From contig CALSRO010000002.1 in assembly GCA_943788775.1 (NCBI GenBank), positions 124,001-188,000 on the forward strand: a stretch of 64,000 nucleotides of DNA, in the 5' to 3' direction. Within the stretch, counting starts at the first letter, position 1, and every line of letters starts with the position of its first letter. This stretch comes from an uncultured Flavobacteriales bacterium (GTDB lineage: Bacteria > Bacteroidota > Bacteroidia > Flavobacteriales_G > Salibacteraceae). Positions 39,135 to 48,505 of this stretch are shown in pieces. A program made the translations under genes and the position numbers. The notes under the pieces are model-generated. The model searched no databases and had not been told where the DNA came from. It saw only the letters and a program-made list of their open reading frames with translations.

Positions 39135-39722
39135 TTAACGAATAAACACTAAAAACAAGATGAGGTATATCCAAAGAACATCAAGAAAATGCCAATAGAT
39201 CCCACAAACGTTAATACCGATGTGATTTTCAACGGAATACTTATTTAAAAGTGCTTTGATTGTTGTAAAAATTAATGCGAAAACTCCACTAATTACGTGA
39301 GCAGCATGTGCCCATATCAACACGTTGAAAAACGAACCAGAGGCATTACTCTCCACTCCAGTGAAGTAAATACCATTCTCAACTAAGTCTAAAAAGCCCT
39401 CATATTGTGTGACTAAAAAGGCGATTCCCAAAACGGTGGTTACCGTCAGCGCGCCCGTTGCCGCTTTCATAGAACCCTTTTTAGCGAACCACTGCGCCAT
39501 GAACATAGTTAGACTGCTGACGACAATGATGCCAGTGCTGAGGTAAAAAATTTCAGGAACGTCAAAATAGAGCCAATCGCCTTGCGCTTGACGAACCACA
39601 TAAGCGCTGGTTAATCCAGCGAAGAACATGATAATACCTACGATGCCAATCCACATCATTGGGACGGCTGTTTTTCTCTTTGCGTCTAGCGCTTCTTCCG
39701 GTGTTGCGTATATCGATGCCAT
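39135..39722 (-). CDS. Second cytochrome c oxidase subunit III-type protein
   Basis: 195 residues, five transmembrane helices, with WAHAAHVISGVFALIF and GINVCGIYWHFLDVLWIYLILFL, matching the subunit III family. It is shorter and divergent from the neighbouring 230-residue protein; paired subunit III genes are typical of Bacteroidota aa3-type oxidase clusters. 2 bases after ctaB. Confidence 0.92.
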   Translation of the reverse strand: MASIYATPEEALDAKRKTAVPMMWIGIVGIIMFFAGLTSAYVVRQAQGDWLYFDVPEIFYLSTGIIVVSSLTMFMAQWFAKKGSMKAATGALTVTTVLGIAFLVTQYEGFLDLVENGIYFTGVESNASGSFFNVLIWAHAAHVISGVFALIFTTIKALLNKYSVENHIGINVCGIYWHFLDVLWIYLILFLVFIR

Positions 39723-39724
39723 AA

Positions 39725-40609
39725 TTAAATCAAGTATAAAAGTTGAATTACTGGTAGATAAACAAATGAAGCGAACATGAGTTTAAGTGCGGCCTCATCT
39801 GTTCGCTTTCTGTAGAGCACCAATGCATACCAAGCAAAGACTATTCCTGCGATGGAGACCAATACCATCCTCAAGAAATCCATTTCAGTGAATATGATTG
39901 GTGTGAGGCTGATTGGTATTAAAAAAATGCTGTAGAGCAATATGTACATGGCTGAAATTTGCCCTTTGCCCTGCGCTGAAGGCAACAATTTAAATCCGGC
40001 CTTAGAATAGTCGTCATTCGCCTTCCATGCGATTGCCCAAAAGTGAGGAAACTGCCACATGAATTGAGTAGCGAACAATACTCCTGGAATCAATCCAAAA
40101 TCACCAGTGGCAGCAACATAGCCCAACATGGGCGGAATAGCGCCTGGAAAAGCACCGACAAATACGGCAATCGGCCCTACTCTTTTTAATGGTGTATAAA
40201 TGGCAACGTAGCTAAACAAGGCCAATCCTCCTAGAATTCCGCTCAATGGATTCAGCCCAAACCAAAGTATAAAAAGTCCAATAATCCCAGTTAATATGGC
40301 TACAACCATGGCTTCGCCAATTTCCATGCGACCATCAGGTATTGGACGATCGGCAGTTCTATTCATCAGCTTATCAAGGTCGCGCTCAATGATTTGATTG
40401 AAGGCATTGGAGGATCCTGTGACCAGAAAACCACCGATGATCAACCAAAGAATGTGCAGCACGTTCGCGTTCGCCACATCCACTGCAAAGAAATATCCGG
40501 TCAGGGCGCTAAAGACAACAAGCGATGCCAATCTGAGCTTCGTAAGCTGTGCGTAATCTGAAATCTTAGTCAGCAGGGAAAATTTTATGGTTGCGGAACG
40601 CGCTTTCAT
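39725..40609 (-). CDS. ctaB: Protoheme IX farnesyltransferase (heme O synthase)
   Basis: UbiA-family prenyltransferase of 294 residues with about nine helices. It adds a farnesyl group to heme b to make heme O, the first step to heme A for the oxidase. The Asp-rich prenyl-diphosphate motif is NAFNQIIERDLDKLMNRTADRP; a second loop has ANDDYSKAGFKLLPS. First gene of the accessory operon. A TACATTTG -7 box sits 10 bases before its ATG. Confidence 0.94.
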   Translation of the reverse strand: MKARSATIKFSLLTKISDYAQLTKLRLASLVVFSALTGYFFAVDVANANVLHILWLIIGGFLVTGSSNAFNQIIERDLDKLMNRTADRPIPDGRMEIGEAMVVAILTGIIGLFILWFGLNPLSGILGGLALFSYVAIYTPLKRVGPIAVFVGAFPGAIPPMLGYVAATGDFGLIPGVLFATQFMWQFPHFWAIAWKANDDYSKAGFKLLPSAQGKGQISAMYILLYSIFLIPISLTPIIFTEMDFLRMVLVSIAGIVFAWYALVLYRKRTDEAALKLMFASFVYLPVIQLLYLI

Positions 40610-40619
40610 TAAGAACTTG

Positions 40620-40627
40620 CAAATGTA
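40620..40627 (-). promoter_or_regulatory. -7 box (TACATTTG) of ctaB operon
   Basis: Perfect TAnnTTTG on the minus strand; an upstream TTG about 22 bases before it fits a -33 element. The box ends 10 bases before the ctaB ATG, implying a leader of only a few bases. Confidence 0.55.
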
Positions 40628-40672
40628 TTCACCATGACCATTTTTTGAGCAAGACTGGTTCTAAATTTCACA

Positions 40673-40680
40673 TAGGTTTG
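40673..40680 (+). promoter_or_regulatory. -7 box (TAGGTTTG) of hemW
   Basis: Perfect TAnnTTTG on the plus strand, ending 5 bases before the GTG start of hemW. Divergent from the ctaB promoter within a 76-base gap. The spacing predicts a leaderless or nearly leaderless transcript. Confidence 0.5.
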
Positions 40681-40685
40681 AACCC

Positions 40686-41807
40686 GTGTCTGGAATTTAT
40701 GTTCACATACCGTTTTGCAAACAAGTATGCACCTATTGCGATTTTCACTTTTCAACGCAACTGAAACATCAGGATGATTTGTGTGAAGCACTGTGCATTG
40801 AGATCGCAACGCGAGTTGGTGAATTGACAACACCCATTCAAAGCATCTATTTTGGAGGAGGTTCTCCATCTATTGTCAGCGATAAAAACCTTCAAAAAAT
40901 CTTTGATCAGCTCAGAAAATCCTTCGATTTATCAGAATTAAAAGAAGTAACGCTCGAGTCTAATCCCGATGATCACAGCGAAGCTAAGCTCCAATTTTGG
41001 AGAACACTTGGCATCAACAGGTTGAGCATTGGCATCCAGTCTTTCATAGAACGAGATTTGACCTTTATGAATCGAGCGCACAATTCAACAGAAGCGCTAA
41101 ACTGTGTAGCTATGGCTCACGAGGCGGGATTCGAGCATTTGACCATTGATCTCATCTATGGCATCCCGAATCAGAGTTTGGAGGAATGGAAGGCAAATAT
41201 TGAATATGCGATAGCCTCTGGAGTAAATCATATCAGCGCGTATTGCTTGACGGTTGAATCTAAAACAGCTTTGGCACATTTGATTGACACGGATCAAATC
41301 CAAGAGAAATCGGATGAAGAAATAGAAGCGGAGTATCTGTTGCTTCACCGAACATTAGAGGAAGCAGGATTCGATCATTACGAGATTTCCAACTTCGCCA
41401 AGAGCGGCTCGAAGGCTGTTCATAACAGCAACTATTGGAAAAGCGCAGAATATCTGGGTCTTGGCCCTTCTGCACACTCCTTTGACGGCAAAAGCACTCG
41501 AAGGTGGAACGCTAGCAACAATGCTGTTTACATCAAATCAATCCGAAACAAACAGGACTATTGGGAGAGCGAAACCCTATCCGAAAAGGAAAGAGTCAAC
41601 GAAGAAATCATGACGGGTTTGAGAAGAAAAATTGGGGTAAACTATCAATCATTTCCCGCAGAATGTCAATCGGCATTTCGTAAAAACTTAGATGAAATCG
41701 CTCCTCAACTCAAGGAAAAACTCATTCTAACCGTAACCTCCGTGAGTATTAAACCTGAATCTTGGTTGATGGCGGATGCGATCATCCGCGATCTCATTAT
41801 AGATTAG
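40686..41807 (+). CDS. hemW: HemW-like radical SAM heme chaperone
   Basis: 373 residues from GTG 40686. The radical SAM cluster motif CKQVCTYCDF (CxxxCxxC) is at residues about 11-18, then FGGGSPS, IGIQSF and DLIYGIPNQS, ending with the HemN C-terminal domain. HemW proteins are often misnamed oxygen-independent coproporphyrinogen oxidase; they lack the extra N-terminal residues of HemN and act as heme carriers. Placement beside ctaB suits a heme role. Its 3' end overlaps the convergent gene by 11 bases. Confidence 0.92.
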   Translation: MSGIYVHIPFCKQVCTYCDFHFSTQLKHQDDLCEALCIEIATRVGELTTPIQSIYFGGGSPSIVSDKNLQKIFDQLRKSFDLSELKEVTLESNPDDHSEAKLQFWRTLGINRLSIGIQSFIERDLTFMNRAHNSTEALNCVAMAHEAGFEHLTIDLIYGIPNQSLEEWKANIEYAIASGVNHISAYCLTVESKTALAHLIDTDQIQEKSDEEIEAEYLLLHRTLEEAGFDHYEISNFAKSGSKAVHNSNYWKSAEYLGLGPSAHSFDGKSTRRWNASNNAVYIKSIRNKQDYWESETLSEKERVNEEIMTGLRRKIGVNYQSFPAECQSAFRKNLDEIAPQLKEKLILTVTSVSIKPESWLMADAIIRDLIID

Positions 41808-42843
41808 GTCTATAAACCGGTTTAGCCACCATTCGACCGTTGCACATCCCAACCACCACAAACAAACCAAAAGAGTTATCACTGAGGCATATCTCTTGGC
41901 CATAAAGGTCAAATCGAATTGGTTGTCCATTAAGATTAACGACCTCCACATCTCCTTCTTGAAATTGATGGTAAAAACAGCGTTCTACAGGATTTGGGTA
42001 AATCAAACAATCTGTATATGGCGATACATCAATGATTGGATCTGGTTTTTGGTATCTGAGTAAGTTGGTCGTCTCTTTAACAAAAGTGCCGATCGTATCT
42101 CGCAATGGCCTCAGCCATTGAAACCGAGTTAAAAGTGGGTAACCCACAGAATCTGCGAACCAATAAAATTTGATCAGATCGTATTTATCATCTTCATCAT
42201 CCACGTTTTGCACAAAACCCGATTCGCGAATCATATAGCAATCCTCTATGGTATCAAAAGGGGTATTCAATATGCCATGAATCTTTGCATCAACGACTTT
42301 GACTCCTCGGTATGTGCTATGAATTCGATTTTGTTGCTGTCCAGGAAAACTACTCACGAAATCGTACGTGAACTGATCATAATCATAGAGTTTTGAATCA
42401 ACATCCGGCATTGTCTCACTATTCCCATTCAGAATTCCAAAGTATTCGAATCTGGATTCTTCATCGCAGCCCGAGGTCTCACTATAAAACCCCAAAGTGC
42501 CTCTGGCAAACACCCCTGAATCACTCTGATGCCAATATTCTATAAACTTCCCATTATCATAGCACACGCTTAAATTCGCTCCGATAGCAACTCTAGATTC
42601 TATATTATCCGAAATCAATAAAGATTCATTCGATGTAGTATCTGTATCAGAAAAATCCCAAATGGTGTCCAGCTCATACCTATATCTTTTAATGGCAATT
42701 GCATCCAAAGGTGGAAGCAGCAATTGCTCATCATCATACCTTGATATGGCATACTCACCAGGGATAAAAACTTGAGCTCTGCCGATCACTGAACAGCAAA
42801 AAACTATGAATGAAAACGTTAATATTCTATCCCAATTAAACAC
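41797..42843 (-). CDS. Secreted protein with probable type IX sorting domain
   Basis: 348 residues from GTG 42843. Signal peptide (ILTFSFIVFCCSVIGRAQ), a middle region of unknown fold with paired short repeats, and an end reading CLIYPNPVERCFYHQF, VEVVNLNGQPIRFDLYG and GLFVVVGMCNGRMVAKPVY, the layout of a type A type IX secretion C-terminal domain. Function unknown. Divergent from the cyclase gene. Confidence 0.75.
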   Translation of the reverse strand: MFNWDRILTFSFIVFCCSVIGRAQVFIPGEYAISRYDDEQLLLPPLDAIAIKRYRYELDTIWDFSDTDTTSNESLLISDNIESRVAIGANLSVCYDNGKFIEYWHQSDSGVFARGTLGFYSETSGCDEESRFEYFGILNGNSETMPDVDSKLYDYDQFTYDFVSSFPGQQQNRIHSTYRGVKVVDAKIHGILNTPFDTIEDCYMIRESGFVQNVDDEDDKYDLIKFYWFADSVGYPLLTRFQWLRPLRDTIGTFVKETTNLLRYQKPDPIIDVSPYTDCLIYPNPVERCFYHQFQEGDVEVVNLNGQPIRFDLYGQEICLSDNSFGLFVVVGMCNGRMVAKPVYRPNL

Positions 42844-42919
42844 AAGGTGAAAATAAGCGGATGGTCAAAATATCCAGCAAAAATTGAGAATACGGTTAAC
42901 TTCGAACCAAACTCTATTT

Positions 42920-43627
42920 ATGGATTTCAAAAACGGCATTGATATTTCTATTCCCTACCGAACCACATCCGATGCCACTTCCGCTTGGTACGTAGATCCG
43001 ATAAAAATCGAGCCTGTGAGAGGAGATGGTTTTGTAGGCTCAGTAGAAGAAGGTGGTTCGGTCAACTTTAGAGACATCACACTGAATCCACATGGAAATG
43101 GAACACATACCGAATGTGTCGGACACATAGCGCCAGAATGCTTTAGCGTGAATCAGCATTTGAAACAATGGATGTTTCAAGCCGAGCTCATCAGCATCAC
43201 TCCTGAAAAACGTGAAGGCGATTTAGTCATAACTAAGCTTCAAATAATAAGTGCATTGAAAGGTAAAAACTGCGAAGCCATTGTGTTACGGACATTGCCC
43301 AATCAACCATTGAAGCTTCACTTGAACTACAGCAATACCAACCCTGCCTATCTAGATGTGGAAGCAGCCCAATGGATTAGTGATCAAGGCATTGAACATT
43401 TGCTTTTGGACCTGCCTTCCGTTGATCGCGAAGTGGACGGTGGCGCTTTGGCAGCGCATAAAGCATTTTGGAATTATCCAGAAAACCCGCGCATGTCTGC
43501 CACCATTACAGAATTAATCTTTGTGCCCACAGAAGTGGAAGATGGAAGCTATTTACTCAACCTTCAGGTTGCCCCAATCGAAAACGATGCATCGCCAAGT
43601 CGCCCTGTGCTATTTAAATTGGATTAG
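42920..43627 (+). CDS. Putative cyclase / kynurenine formamidase-like hydrolase
   Basis: 235 residues from ATG 42920 (MDFKNGIDISIPY). The metal-binding signature HGNGTHTECVGHI marks the PF04199 cyclase family, which includes zinc- or manganese-dependent kynurenine formamidases. C-terminal TELIFVPTEVEDGSYLLNLQ is typical. Substrate not determinable; no other tryptophan catabolism genes nearby. A TTG at 42884 would extend it by 12 unlike residues. Its stop is 3 bases from the SRAP gene. Confidence 0.85.
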   Translation: MDFKNGIDISIPYRTTSDATSAWYVDPIKIEPVRGDGFVGSVEEGGSVNFRDITLNPHGNGTHTECVGHIAPECFSVNQHLKQWMFQAELISITPEKREGDLVITKLQIISALKGKNCEAIVLRTLPNQPLKLHLNYSNTNPAYLDVEAAQWISDQGIEHLLLDLPSVDREVDGGALAAHKAFWNYPENPRMSATITELIFVPTEVEDGSYLLNLQVAPIENDASPSRPVLFKLD

Positions 43628-43630
43628 CCC

Positions 43631-44440
43631 ATGTGTTACAACGCGGCATATTCTATAGAACGAAACTTAAAACACGCCATCAGTCGTGAGCAAGACCCCG
43701 CACTGAAAAAGAAATTGGAGGAAATGCTGGAGCAATGGCAAGTACACAAATTGCCCTTTGTACCCAACATCGAAATTGAAGACACGGCCTATTATGTGAA
43801 TGCATTCGAACACAAGCATTTTCCCGTTTTCTATTTAGAAGATGGCGATATTCAATTGGGGTTCTTTCGCTGGGGCTTGGTGCCAAGGTGGTGCCGAGAT
43901 GAACAGAAGGCCATTCAGATCTGGAATCAATGCATCAACGCGAGAAGCGAAACCATCTTTGACAAACCTTCCTTTCGGGCTTCAGCATTAGACCGACATT
44001 GCGTTGTCATGCTGGATGGATTCTTTGAATACCATCATCAAGGCAAGAAAAAGTTTCCGTTTTACATTTATCCCACTGAAGGCCCAATGTATGTGGCTGG
44101 ATTATTTGAAAAAACGGTCATCGAAGGAGAAGAATGGCAAACATTTACGATCGTCACGACAGAGGGCAATGAGTTGATGCAGAAGATTCATAACAACCCA
44201 AAAAATCCGAATCGTATGCCGATCTTGCTTCAGCAAAATCAAATTATGCAATGGCTGGCACCTCTTCAAAAGGAAGATACATTGGCAAGGAAGTCTTTAG
44301 AAATGGATTTCTTTCAGCCTGCACCTTTAGATTCTATACACGCGCATACAGTTGCCCAATTGCAGGGTAAAACAGGCATGGGTAATCGACCTGAAGCACA
44401 AGAGGAATACATCCACCTAGATTTAGCGCTAGAAATATAA
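43631..44440 (+). CDS. SRAP-family (HMCES/YedK-like) abasic-site DNA-protein crosslinking protein
   Basis: 269 residues beginning MCYNAAY, with the catalytic Cys2 exposed after Met removal. Further SRAP motifs are NARSETIFDKPSFR, RHCVVMLDGFFEYHH and NRMPILL. The family shields abasic sites in single-stranded DNA by forming a thiazolidine crosslink through Cys2. No SOS genes adjacent. Confidence 0.93.
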   Translation: MCYNAAYSIERNLKHAISREQDPALKKKLEEMLEQWQVHKLPFVPNIEIEDTAYYVNAFEHKHFPVFYLEDGDIQLGFFRWGLVPRWCRDEQKAIQIWNQCINARSETIFDKPSFRASALDRHCVVMLDGFFEYHHQGKKKFPFYIYPTEGPMYVAGLFEKTVIEGEEWQTFTIVTTEGNELMQKIHNNPKNPNRMPILLQQNQIMQWLAPLQKEDTLARKSLEMDFFQPAPLDSIHAHTVAQLQGKTGMGNRPEAQEEYIHLDLALEI

Positions 44441-44503
44441 ATAGCTAGTAATTGTCGATAAATCAGAATATAATTTCAACAAACTTGTATTTTACGGAAT
44501 TAA

Positions 44504-45019
44504 ATGCCCAATTTTGAACTTACTAAATCGAAAACACCGATGGCACGCATACTTGACCAAATTGATCATAAAATTCTTCGGATTCTTCAAGAACGTGGAA
44601 GAATATCCAATGTAGAATTGAGCCGCGAAATCGATTTAAGTCCTGCTCCAACTTTAGAGCGTGTTCGCAAACTGGAAAAGCTTAGATATATCGAAGGCTA
44701 TCATGCCGATATCAATCTAGGCAAGATGGGAATTACGATCAAAGCATTGATTCAAGTCACCTTACATCATCACCAAGGAGTGAATATCCATCAGTTTATT
44801 GAAGCCGTGATGAAGATTCCTGAAGTTACTGAATGCTACCAAGTGACTGGAGAGTTCGATTACATGCTTCGCGTTTTGACTTCTGATATCGAGGCATTGG
44901 ATAAGCTGATTACAAATGTGATCAGCAAAATTCCTGAAGTGGGACAAATTAAATCACACATTATTTTGAGCGTGATCAAACAATCCAAAGTATTGCCCAT
45001 TCTGCATCCGAGCGAATGA
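44504..45019 (+). CDS. Lrp/AsnC-family transcriptional regulator
   Basis: 171 residues. Helix-turn-helix near the N-terminus (DHKILRILQERGRISNVELS, SPAPTLERVRKLEKLRYIEG) and a C-terminal RAM effector domain (VTECYQVTGEFDYMLRVL). ATG 44504 or an internal ATG 33 bases later (MARILDQIDHK) are possible starts. Overlaps the MmcQ gene by 4 bases. Effector unknown; usually an amino acid. Confidence 0.93.
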   Translation: MPNFELTKSKTPMARILDQIDHKILRILQERGRISNVELSREIDLSPAPTLERVRKLEKLRYIEGYHADINLGKMGITIKALIQVTLHHHQGVNIHQFIEAVMKIPEVTECYQVTGEFDYMLRVLTSDIEALDKLITNVISKIPEVGQIKSHIILSVIKQSKVLPILHPSE

Positions 45020-45378
45020 ACATCGAAGAATTCAGACACTATTGTATTTCAAAACCCGGGGTAACCGAAGACCTGCCTTTTGGGCCACAAACGCTGGTTT
45101 TTAAGGTGATGAATAAAATGTTCGCATTGTGCGACATCGATCAATTTAATAGTTTTAATGCAAAATGCGATCCTGAGCGAGCCATTGAATTGCGTGCTAC
45201 TTTTACGGGAATAAAACCGGGTTATCACATGAACAAAGTCCATTGGAACACCATTGAATGCGATGGTTCCATTCCAGATAACTTGATGTTTGAACTGGTT
45301 GACCACTCCTATGACTTGGTAAAGTCAACGCTTAAAAAAGCCGAGAAAGAAGAGCTTGAACAATTAGCGAAAAAATAA
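45016..45378 (+). CDS. MmcQ/YjbR-family protein
   Basis: 120 residues beginning MNIEEFRHYCISKPGVTEDLPF; GPQTLVFKVMNKMFALCD and YHMNKVHWNTIECDG are family signatures. The YjbR fold resembles a DNA-binding CyaY-like domain but activity is unproven. Translation-coupled to the Lrp regulator. Confidence 0.9.
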   Translation: MNIEEFRHYCISKPGVTEDLPFGPQTLVFKVMNKMFALCDIDQFNSFNAKCDPERAIELRATFTGIKPGYHMNKVHWNTIECDGSIPDNLMFELVDHSYDLVKSTLKKAEKEELEQLAKK

Positions 45379-45426
45379 TCTTCCGTATCTCTTAGCCGTG
45401 TTTCCTTTGCATTCTAATTCAAACAC

Positions 45427-45999
45427 ATGAGTAGGATATTCAACATCATCGCTAAGTACTTCGTTCGCGGTCTAATTTTTTTAGTTCCTGTAGCAGCCAC
45501 GGTCTATGTGATCATACAGACCTTTATTTATATCGATGGGATCATTCCGGTTGATATTCCTGGTCTTGGATTGCTTACCCTATTGGTTACGATCACTCTT
45601 TTCGGTGTTTTAGCTAGCACGGTGCTCGCCCAACCGTTCATTTTTTGGGGCAATCAACTATTGAATTCAGCTCCTCTGGTGAAGACCATTTACACTTCCG
45701 TAAAAGACTTAATTACCGCTTTTGTCGGAACTGAAAAGCGATTTGACCAGCCCGTTTTGGTGCGGATGTATGAAAACGCCACCGTTCAAAAACTTGGTTT
45801 TATGACAAGCAACGACTTGAGTGACTTAGGCATTATGAAAGGCCAGGTGGCCGTTTATTTACCACATAGTTATGCGTTTTCGGGTAATCTTTTCATTGTT
45901 CCGGCCGAGAACATCACTTTGATTGATGCACCGGCATCCGAAATCATGAAATTCATTGTGAGTGGCGGAGTCAGTAAAATAGGAGAGTCGCAAGAGTGA
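45427..45999 (+). CDS. DUF502 membrane protein
   Basis: 190 residues with two N-terminal transmembrane helices (YFVRGLIFLVPVAATVYVII and LGLLTLLVTITLFGVLAS) and a soluble C-terminal part (FMTSNDLSDLGIMKGQVAVYLPHSYAFSGNLFIV). DUF502 proteins are widespread in bacteria and plants (LCV-like) with unknown mechanism. Overlaps the next gene by 4 bases. Confidence 0.9.
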   Translation: MSRIFNIIAKYFVRGLIFLVPVAATVYVIIQTFIYIDGIIPVDIPGLGLLTLLVTITLFGVLASTVLAQPFIFWGNQLLNSAPLVKTIYTSVKDLITAFVGTEKRFDQPVLVRMYENATVQKLGFMTSNDLSDLGIMKGQVAVYLPHSYAFSGNLFIVPAENITLIDAPASEIMKFIVSGGVSKIGESQE

Positions 46000-46880
46000 C
46001 AGTCGCTCAATTCATTCAGCGAAACACACACCAACTCCAGTTACATGGTGTGATTTTTCTGTGGGGGTTTACCGGCATTCTCGGCAAGCTAATTTCAATT
46101 TCTTCCAGCTCCATCGTTTGGTGGCGAATGTCCATTGCGTTTATTGGATTAGCGGCTTTCATGTTGGTCACCAAACGCGGGTTTCGAACTACTGGGCAAA
46201 ACGCCCTCAAATATCTTGGAACCGGACTGATTACAGCCGGACATTGGATTTTGTTTTTTGAGGCGTTGAAGGTTTCAAATGTATCCATCACCTTAACAAC
46301 ATTGGCTTCGACCACTCTGTTCGTGGCGTTTATAGAACCTCTGTTTTTCAAACGAAGGATCATTGCATATGAAGTGATACTAGGCCTTTGCACCTTGATC
46401 GGACTTGCTATCATTTTTGGTGCAGAAACAGAGCATTCTTGGGGAATCATACTAGCACTTGGCTCCGCAGTGCTTGCTGCCATATTTGGCACCGTCAACG
46501 GTGTTTTTGTTCGTCAAGACAAGCCATCATTAATTACAGCTTATGAAATGCTGGGCGGTGCCATTGGAATCACCATTTACAGTTTAATACAACCCGGATC
46601 ATTTGAAATTCCATTGGGAATCGATTGGCTTTGGCTTTTAATTCTTGGTTTGGTTTGTACCAGTCTCGCTTTTGTGGTAAGCATAGCTGTGATGAAAACC
46701 TTGAGTCCGTTCACAGTTAGCATCAGCATCAATATGGAGCCTATTTATGCAATCGCATTTGCGCTCATCATTTTCCAAGAAGACGAGTACATGAGTCCCC
46801 TCTTTTATCTCGGAGCGCTCATCGTAATGAGCATGATTTTCCTAAACGGATATATCAAGCGAAAAAGGGCGAGTCTTTAA
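45996..46880 (+). CDS. EamA/DMT-family transporter
   Basis: 294 residues from GTG 45996, about ten helices in two EamA halves (WGFTGILGKLISISSSSIVWWRM; SLAFVVSIAVMKTLSPFTVSI). Drug/metabolite transporter superfamily; the substrate cannot be assigned. Ends 2 bases from a convergent gene, with no terminator visible. Confidence 0.9.
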   Translation: MTVAQFIQRNTHQLQLHGVIFLWGFTGILGKLISISSSSIVWWRMSIAFIGLAAFMLVTKRGFRTTGQNALKYLGTGLITAGHWILFFEALKVSNVSITLTTLASTTLFVAFIEPLFFKRRIIAYEVILGLCTLIGLAIIFGAETEHSWGIILALGSAVLAAIFGTVNGVFVRQDKPSLITAYEMLGGAIGITIYSLIQPGSFEIPLGIDWLWLLILGLVCTSLAFVVSIAVMKTLSPFTVSISINMEPIYAIAFALIIFQEDEYMSPLFYLGALIVMSMIFLNGYIKRKRASL

Positions 46881-46882
46881 AG

Positions 46883-48424
46883 CTACTGTACCAACATTTT
46901 CATCACCGTAGGTTTGGCTGTTGAAGCACCGCCAACCTGTAGAATATATGCTCCGGCTGGCAAATTCAGATCAAAGTCCATTTTCTCGGACTTCGAAGCA
47001 CCTATTTGCTCGTGTAAAATTCTTCCACTTAGATCCATTATTTGGACTTGAATTGATTTACCCACCTGAGGCAACATGAGAGAAAACGATCCATTGTTTG
47101 GATTAGGCATAATGGTTATTTGTCCATTCTCGACCTCGTCAAGTCCAAGTGGATATACCGAAACATCTTCGCAGGTTTTTCCGCATTCGCTTCCGTTGTC
47201 GAAGGTGGTTAAACACACATTGTAAATTCCAGCGCTGTTGTAGGTATAAGTAGGCTGAGCAAAACTGGATGTATTACCATCGCCAAAGGACCATTCGATG
47301 GAAGTAATATTTCCGATGCTCGTGTTATTCACAAAGGTGAATGCATTTGATTCGTTGAAAGAATAGGTAAACTCAGGTTCGCAGTTGTATTCTTTGGCTT
47401 CAACAAATTCACAATAAGTATCCGTACAAAATGGGAATGGATTAAACGTTGTCACGCAAACCTCATAACTACCAGGTGATGCGAAAAGATGCACGGGATT
47501 CTCTTCAAAAACTGGGGTAGAACCATCACCAAAATCCCAAGTGCTGAATAAGCCACCCGTTGATTTATTAGTAAAGGAGAATTCCAACTGATCCGCGCTG
47601 TAGATATAATCGGCTTTGCAGCCTCCGCCTCCGCCACCACCGCCAGTCACGGTAACGAATTCGCAGTATTCATCTTCACACAATCCACCGTTTTCATTGT
47701 AGATGTAAAGGCAAACTTCATACGTACCTGCAGCAAAGTAGGTGTAGCTAGGATCTGCTAACTGACTGGATCCAAAGCCATCACCAAAATCCCAATATAC
47801 AGCATCATAACCCCCTGTGGACTCATCAGTAAAATCCACGTCCAAGCCATCTGCAGAATATGAAAAATCTGCATCGCAAGGCTCATCTGTTACAAATACT
47901 GTGAAGCATGAACTATCGCATAGTGATCCATTATCATAGAGTGATAGACACATCGTATAAGTACCCTCAGCTGCATAAGTATGTGTTGGATTTGGATCAT
48001 TCGATCCATTTCCATCGCCAAAGTCGAACCAGAGCGAATCGTATATTCCGAGTGACTCGTCATAAAAATCTACTTCCAACGCATTACTTTCTATATCGAA
48101 GAAAGCCCCGCATGTGGCGCCACCGATAAAAAGGGTATCACAATACTCATCAATGCAATTAAAATTAACGGTGTCGATAATGTAAATACAAACAGGATAG
48201 ATGCCTGCACTTGAGTATGTATGCGATGGATTATTAACGTATAGGGAGTAATTCCCGTCTCCGAAATCATATTCTACGTAGTTGTAGTTTCCAGTAGATT
48301 GATTGATAAAATTAATGGTAAGACCACTCGAAGTGGTGTCAAAATCAGCGGCACATTGCGCAAAAGCCTGATTCAAAGAAGCGGCCCCTAGGAAACAGAA
48401 AATACTGAGTATGAATGATTTCAT
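46883..48424 (-). CDS. Secreted PKD-repeat protein with type IX sorting domain
   Basis: 513 residues from ATG 48424 with signal peptide ending LNQAFAQ. Five PKD-type repeats of about 75 residues follow, each with a WDFGDG-like core, a YTY...AGTYEVCL strand and two to four cysteines, so disulphide-braced. A run of eight glycines separates repeats 3 and 4. The end (IMPNPNNGSFSLMLPQ, VQIMDLSGRILHEQ, PAGAYILQVGG) is a type A C-terminal sorting domain. Likely cell-surface or secreted; binding partner unknown. Confidence 0.9.
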   Translation of the reverse strand: MKSFILSIFCFLGAASLNQAFAQCAADFDTTSSGLTINFINQSTGNYNYVEYDFGDGNYSLYVNNPSHTYSSAGIYPVCIYIIDTVNFNCIDEYCDTLFIGGATCGAFFDIESNALEVDFYDESLGIYDSLWFDFGDGNGSNDPNPTHTYAAEGTYTMCLSLYDNGSLCDSSCFTVFVTDEPCDADFSYSADGLDVDFTDESTGGYDAVYWDFGDGFGSSQLADPSYTYFAAGTYEVCLYIYNENGGLCEDEYCEFVTVTGGGGGGGGCKADYIYSADQLEFSFTNKSTGGLFSTWDFGDGSTPVFEENPVHLFASPGSYEVCVTTFNPFPFCTDTYCEFVEAKEYNCEPEFTYSFNESNAFTFVNNTSIGNITSIEWSFGDGNTSSFAQPTYTYNSAGIYNVCLTTFDNGSECGKTCEDVSVYPLGLDEVENGQITIMPNPNNGSFSLMLPQVGKSIQVQIMDLSGRILHEQIGASKSEKMDFDLNLPAGAYILQVGGASTAKPTVMKMLVQ

Positions 48425-48505
48425 AATTTTTAATTGAATATAGCTCAAACGTGTGCGAGTAATAATTGGTTGGTGATTCATAAAAAAATAAATTCTATTT
48501 CGCTT

